Positions 59,143 through 64,000 of a stretch of 64,000 nt of DNA are shown here, piece by piece (the stretch's first letter is position 1; each line of letters starts with the position of its first letter). Origin of the DNA: Scleromitrula shiraiana (lineage: Eukaryota; Ascomycota; Leotiomycetes; Helotiales; Sclerotiniaceae). The notes below the pieces were generated by a model that was given only the letters and a program-made list of their open reading frames with translations, made no database searches and had not been told where the DNA came from. The translations under genes and the position numbers were made by a program. Location of the stretch: NCBI GenBank assembly GCA_028455995.1, contig JABELC010000003.1, forward strand, positions 3,224,001 to 3,288,000. The letters are read 5' to 3'.

Positions 59143-61624
59143 TCATGAATACGCATTTCCTAGATCATGTTCCTGCACGCACAATTAGTAAGAGCCTCAT
59201 CATCTTCAATATGCAGCTAGCACTGTGAACAAGACGACGATGTAGAATAAAATGAAACCAAACATAAATCAACAAAACATACCTTAATATATTGCGCCCC
59301 CTTCTCCAAATACTCTTCCCTCGTAACCTTCGCCTCGACCCACTTATTACTCCCCGCCCACCTCGCCGCTCCCCTCCAAGCATCCAACAACGGATCCTTC
59401 GCCCTCCTAAAAATAACCTCACTATCCGCCGGCAAATAGCCCCTCAAGCCCCTCCTCAACCTCTCATCAAACCCCTCAAACAATGTATTCCCCCCCGTCA
59501 AGAAAACATCCTTCAAGAACGCCTCCTGCGACAACCCAGCCCCAGCAATCCTCTGCGTTAGTATATCCGCGGCAATTTCTACTATTCCCGCTTGGTCCAA
59601 TCCTACTATGCTCGGCTGGAAGATCACTTCCGGCACCCGGATTCGCTCGACGTTGAGATGGATTTGATGCGCTTCTTTGGTGCTACTGGGGTCGAAGGGA
59701 CGTGGCCCACGGAGAAAGGCGTGGATGAGGGATTTGGTCCAGTCGGTTTGCGCATCGTGGGTATGCTTATCCGTAAACTCCGGATCGTATTTGAGTAAGT
59801 CGGCCTCGAGCGTTTTGAGTGTAGCGCCTAGGTCTTCTTCTTCTTCGTCATCACTACCACCGTCACCAGTGGCGATCGTGCGGTATACACCCCAGTCGTC
59901 ATCGTTAGCGCCGAAGTTATCATCATCACCGCCGCGACGGCGCTTCTTTGATGGGTTGTCAGAAGCTAAGTTGGCAATACTTTTCATGCGGATTTGTGAA
60001 GCTAAGGATTTTCTGTTTCCAAGATCGGCCTTGAGTCGTTCTTTATCTTTCATTCTTTGGATCATGGTGGCGCGGGCGTTGCGACGATCTTGTAGCCAGC
60101 CTTCGAGATCGTTTTCACGCTTTTCATCATCAAGTCGTTGCTCTTCGGCAATACGAGCTTTCTCTTTTTCCTTCTCTGCTTTGGCTCGAGCCCGTGCTTC
60201 ATGGTTAGATTTCATCAAACGTTGATGACGCTTTTGTTTAAGTCCCGCTTCATCGAGATCTTCATCGGGAATGTCGAGCATGGAGAAGTCGGGTTCCTCA
60301 ACTTCCTCCTCAACTTCGGGACCTCCGACATCCTTGGTTCGGGCTTTCCGGATAGATTTGTCAAGTTCCTTAATGGTTTTTTCTAGGGCAGCTTCATCTT
60401 TCAGATCCTCAGCATCGAGTAATCTCTTAGCTTCCTTCTTCGTCTCATTTACTAATCTGTTTTGTAAGTCTCGATAATAATCAAGCTCTTGTTCTTTTCG
60501 GATGAGCTTTTCGAGTCGTGTTTTGGCTGCTTGTTCCTGTAACCTTCTGCCACTCTCTTTTCTTTTCTCTGCTATCCTTGCCAGTTCCTCTTCACTCTTT
60601 TGAATGAGTACTTCTTCGGTATAGGGGTATTGAATAACACGATCTCTATCTTCGAGACCTGTCCAGTCGAGATACTTGCTCAATTCCTCGTCATAATCTT
60701 GAGATAGGTAACAATGATCCCGGACCATATTTTCCATTTGAGACGAAGTCAATTTGCCAGAAAAGGTAGGATATTTGAGTTTCAAAAGCTTAAGAAGGTA
60801 TTCAGCATTCTGCGATCCGCCCCAATTCAATCTGGTTGCTTGGGTAAGCATAGCTTTCGAGTTGTATACTGGAATAAGATGTGTCGAACTATGAGAGGAA
60901 GATACAACAAGCCCAGTCTTGCCATTATTATAGTCGTAGGAAAACAGAGAGTCAATCCCATAGGCAACAGATGGTGCTCCGTAACATTCGAATATTATCT
61001 CCGTCATAGCTAGAATACTATTAGCAAGGTCCGAACTATTATCTGTGTAATTCTCTTACATTTTCGTGAATATGGCAGGTTTGCAACTGCCTCTGTCATA
61101 ACGATAGGCATATCAATGTTACCCTCTGAATCGATACCTAGTTTGAGAAAGATACAGTCCAACACTTGCTCCATCACATCCCAATTACTAACGATACCAC
61201 TACCTGCCTCGAAAGCATTTCGCATATGCCCTCTAGCCGTAGTATCTGCATATACATCGGCACCAACAAATGAATACGTCTTGTTGAGCTTTCTTTCCCT
61301 ATACTTCGCAAATAGCGGAAGGATATTGAAACGCGGAGAATCCTCAAAGGACCAGCCTGCTCGAGTCGCCGAAGAACCTTTGAACTAGTATTAGCACTGC
61401 CCAAAATAGAAATGTGCAAAGTAATGAACGTGAACGTTACCATTATCGATAACTATCGCGGCTTGTCCAGAACCGCGCGATTTAGCCTTTCGATATCCAT
61501 CTGGCTGAGGCTCGACATATTTCTCGAAATGAATCTCCTTGGCGGGGTACAAAGTAGGGGGAGAAATTGAAAACTGCTGCTCTGATGCAGCTTCGGGGTT
61601 GGTAGCTGAGGGCGCCATCTTCAT
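59143..61624 (-). CDS. ARP5: Actin-related protein 5 (INO80 complex)
   Basis: Exons 61624-61441, 61377-61060, 61009-59283 and 59172-59143 give 752 aa, matching the family. The N-terminal actin half has AAIVIDNGSSATRAGW and MTEAVANLPYSRKSMTEIIFE. A large, charged coiled-coil insertion (about 280-520) and a region with basic KKRRRGGDDDN follow, then the C-terminal actin half with FLTGGNTLFEGFDERL and AWRGAARWA. It ends REEYLEKGAQYIKEHDLGNAYS, the last nine residues from a 30-nt exon that a simple ORF search would miss. By family knowledge it binds Ies6 and couples the INO80 ATPase to nucleosome sliding in the nucleus. Confidence 0.95.
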
Positions 61625-62052
61625 CCTTTGAAGGGAGTTGTTGATTCACAGTTTAGATCATTGTCTGCTAGATTTAGAAATTGAAAGATCGATTAAATTC
61701 GTTGTTGGGAATAAGGATATGACAGCGGCACGGGCTAATTTTTATTCATTGTTTCGACGCAGGAACTTAGAAGTTGAAGTTGTTCTGCGCTTCTTTACAA
61801 GGCTAGATCTTGGGATGACAATTGTGCAAGGCTGATAAAATGCAGATATACTAATTTTATGTGGAGAATAATACCATGGGCAGTCTTTATATAGGAACTC
61901 CAGAACTATGCTTTCGAATACGTATTTCAGTATGCTTTTATTCATTTTTATTAATCATGGCCAATCTCCTCATATAAGGACAGCCTCTATGTAAACCGTA
62001 AAAACGCCAACCAGTCCCGCTTCAGCCTCCATCATCATAGAATTACAACCCA
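61625..62052. other. Spacer between ARP5 and DAD4
   Basis: ARP5 5' region and DAD4 3' flank. The plus ORF at 61638-61835 and minus ORF at 61742-61945 have no recognisable features. Confidence 0.4.
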
Positions 62053-62480
62053 TCACGAGGGCTCCTTAAGACTATCCGTCGCTATGTTGGGATCAGCAAA
62101 AGTTCAGTAATGAGTAGAGACGCCCATCATACCTTCCAAATGGAAAAGAACGTTAGATTGATAATTCTTAAACATCTGTGCTACCAACTCGACATTCATG
62201 TTTTGAATGTTGATCTCCTGATAGTTTTGTGAGTCGGAAGCTCTCAGTAATATTTCAATTGTAGAGCCATACCTGGAGATTTTTGTTCAATAGCATGATT
62301 GCCTCGTTCAGCTTCTCCTGATAGTAATTTAGTCATTGTCTCTTCTGTATATTTCGTCAAAGACCTTACCACATTGGTGATGATTCGTGAGAGTAACAAA
62401 TTCTGTTGATGCTCGTGAGGACTTTCCTGTGAAACAGTTAGTTTTGATCTATCTAATTTGATCTGGCTCAGCTATACCAT
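62053..62480 (-). CDS. DAD4: DASH/DAM1 complex subunit Dad4, five tiny exons
   Basis: Found by splicing, not as an open frame. The exons are 62480-62478 (only the ATG), 62426-62370, 62317-62273, 62217-62133 and 62081-62053; all four introns have GT...AG and phases close to give 72 aa. The product begins MESPHEHQQNLLLSRIITNV, continues EKLNEAIMLLNKNLQ, then EINIQNMNVELVAQMFKNYQ and SNVLFHLEATDSLKEPS. It is the whole Dad4 family, whose members are about 72 residues long. By family knowledge the protein is one of ten subunits of the ring complex that couples kinetochores to spindle microtubules. It is divergent from IES6 with 271 bp between start codons. Confidence 0.95.
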
Positions 62481-62751
62481 GATTTCTTAATGCTTGATCT
62501 GTACTCTATAATTGACTTTTTGGTTGTTGCATATGTTTTTCGATAGGGAGGTTGCCGACCTTCTTGCGCCAGATAACAAACCTCGTTTGATTGGTTGGAA
62601 GCTCTAGATGTGATCAACGCAATTCAAACAAGGCTGGCATGAAACAACAACAACTTAACCATTAAATCATTCAAAGACCTTTCCGACTATAAAAATATTT
62701 CGACGAGTTGAAAGAATTTGCGATCTACTCTGAAAGTTTTCAGTCCAGATA
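62481..62751. promoter_or_regulatory. Divergent promoter of DAD4 and IES6
   Basis: 271 bp between the two start codons. No binding site could be assigned with confidence. Confidence 0.45.
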
Positions 62752-63324
62752 ATGGCGCCACCAACTCCAGAAGCTGAAGCTCACCAAAGGCTCGTCGAAC
62801 AACTCGATGTACACTACGTCCGAAAACCGTTCCGCAATCCACACTGGAAGCCCAATTCACGTCGCAACAAGAATATCAAGACAATTCTAGGTGATGCGGT
62901 TCGGAAGGAAGCTTCTATTATGCCTACGCAAGATAATAGTGGTGTTGTAACACCTTTCTCTGATGATGCTACGACGTCCACAGATGGAGATGCGACACCA
63001 TCAGTTTCTATAAGCAATTCTACACTTCAACCAAACCTTGCACAAGCATCTAAGAACTTATCGAAGTTGGTATTGGAGAGGAACATGAGGACCAATGGAT
63101 TTTCCACTGCACCAAGTGCTACATATACAAATATCGAGTCGGCACCATCTCTAGCACATTCAAAGCATTACTGCGACATCACAGGGCTCTCGGCACCATA
63201 TACGGATCCCAAGACCCGACTACGATATCACAACAAAGAGGTATTTGCGGTTGTCAGGTCTTTGGGTCAAGGAGTGGCAGAACAATATCTTGAAGCAAGA
63301 GGCGCGCATACGGTATTAAAGTGA
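62752..63324 (+). CDS. IES6: INO80 complex subunit Ies6 (YL1 C-terminal domain)
   Basis: A single exon of 190 aa. The N-terminal segment (KPFRNPHWKPNSRRNKNIKT, about 25-44) is a conserved family box. The middle 90 residues are Ser/Thr-rich and low complexity. The C-terminal 53 residues, KHYCDITGLSAPYTDPKT then RLRYHNKEVFAVVRSL, form the YL1_C domain. By family knowledge Ies6 is the obligate partner of Arp5 in INO80. ARP5 itself lies 1.1 kb away on the opposite strand. The ATG at 62752 is the first in frame. Confidence 0.94.
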   Translation: MAPPTPEAEAHQRLVEQLDVHYVRKPFRNPHWKPNSRRNKNIKTILGDAVRKEASIMPTQDNSGVVTPFSDDATTSTDGDATPSVSISNSTLQPNLAQASKNLSKLVLERNMRTNGFSTAPSATYTNIESAPSLAHSKHYCDITGLSAPYTDPKTRLRYHNKEVFAVVRSLGQGVAEQYLEARGAHTVLK

Positions 63325-64000
63325 GAGATAATGGTTGTTTTCGTTGAACAATGGCTATTTAGAATCTGTTATCTGAAGGGGCAACACTACCAATCATCAT
63401 AAAAGACCAACACCGCATATCTGCATTGGCTACATGAGAGATCTATGTATACTAGTAAGGGGAAGAAGGAGCAAAGTCAAGGAACGATTTGAAATGCTTC
63501 GGGGAGGATATGTCCGACCGACAAAGTCAAGCCCATTCTACCCACCAACCATCTTTCAACGGTTGGTTCAGGAATACGCTCCGGCTTAATCGCGATCATG
63601 AAGATTTTCATATCTGCCTAGAGATGACGGGGTACCGAGAGCATATAGAGAATGAAACTCAGTCACCAGAACAAATGTTCTGATCGTCGCGGCAATAATA
63701 GTGTTTTCTTCCTTCATTCCGTGATTAAATATGTATTACCTTGCAGTGCATTATGCTCTTAAGTAAAGTCTCTGATGACTGAAACTGATATGCAATGATA
63801 AGACACTATACTTGATCTCTTAGAGTTTTCAAATGTATGAAAAGAGAAGAACCTTTTGGTTTGTCAGACAACCAACACGATTGAAAACTCAAGAGATCAA
63901 GTATAGTGTGTGAATTTTTTTTAACATAAGAACTTCGAGAAGCTCAGACAAAATTTAAAGCCCAAGAAGTGCCCCCACATAACGCTAGATTTGAAGCTTG
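63325..64000. other. 3' flank of IES6
   Basis: There is no further gene with support before the end of the window. It contains the long inverted repeat at 63803-63910. The plus ORF 63489-63683 lacks any recognised feature. Confidence 0.45.
63803..63910. repeat. Long imperfect palindrome, possible foldback element
   Basis: The left arm (63803-63832) and right arm (63882-63910) are reverse complements over 29-30 bp with a single one-base gap. The 49-bp spacer has its own small palindrome around TTTGTCAGACAA (63861-63872), so the whole 108 bp can fold into one long hairpin. No transposase or clear target-site duplication was seen. Confidence 0.8.

Noticed and set aside
1..64000. CRISPR arrays, defence islands, biosynthetic clusters
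   Set aside because: No regularly spaced repeats and no clustered pathway genes were found; the tandem repeats seen are ordinary microsatellites and the gene content is mostly housekeeping.

Overview
The window is a piece of a filamentous ascomycete nuclear chromosome. Genes carry short GT...AG introns (mostly 45-75 bp) with CTAAC/CTGAC-like branch sites, and the family set is fungal (COMPASS Bre2, Msh6, DASH Dad4, NTE1, Nca2, Zn2Cys6 and Yap-type bZIP regulators). A block of extreme AT content with a transition-mutated retrotransposon sits beside normal-composition gene-rich DNA, the two-speed pattern left by repeat-induced point mutation (RIP). The proteins look like those of a Leotiomycete, plausibly a Sclerotiniaceae species such as Botrytis or Sclerotinia; that placement is inference from general resemblance, not a database result.

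Layout. 1-about 7000: gene-free, AT-rich, holding a degraded Ty1/copia element on the + strand in which gag, protease, integrase, reverse transcriptase and RNase H can still be followed. About 7000-12000: a membrane protein of unknown function, BRE2, and an intron-containing tRNA-Asn. 12000-16600: a decayed area with a Zn2Cys6 transcription factor that looks pseudogenised, an orphan exon-like stretch and small palindromes. 16605-29000 (all minus): MSH6, a secreted GMC oxidoreductase, a mitochondrial carrier, the inner-membrane protease subunit IMP2, and eIF2-alpha. 29115-35916 (plus): NTE1 and guanine deaminase. 36328-43000: an unknown gene with a recent internal 48-bp duplication, pterin carbinolamine dehydratase, a caleosin, and AFG2. 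43236-52508: an unknown probable mitochondrial protein, SEC4-type Rab, NCA2 and a PPR-like protein. 52509-58500: a long gene-free stretch followed by a Yap-like bZIP. 59143-63324: ARP5, DAD4 and IES6. The window ends with a long imperfect palindrome.

How genes relate. Most are housekeeping genes with no operon-like logic. Two patterns stand out: ARP5 and IES6, whose products form one module of the INO80 remodeller, lie 1.1 kb apart with the tiny five-exon DAD4 between them; and several pairs share short divergent promoters (eIF2-alpha/NTE1, AFG2/unknown mitochondrial gene, DAD4/IES6, unknown/PCD). Mitochondrial functions recur (carrier, IMP2, NCA2, PPR, the 43.2-kb gene).

Exon boundaries were placed by hand from splice consensus and reading-frame continuity. 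For the multi-exon genes given with exon coordinates, all phases close. The exceptions are the Zn2Cys6 locus and the orphan exon, which are flagged. No novel defence, CRISPR or biosynthetic system is visible; the most unusual items are listed in the findings.
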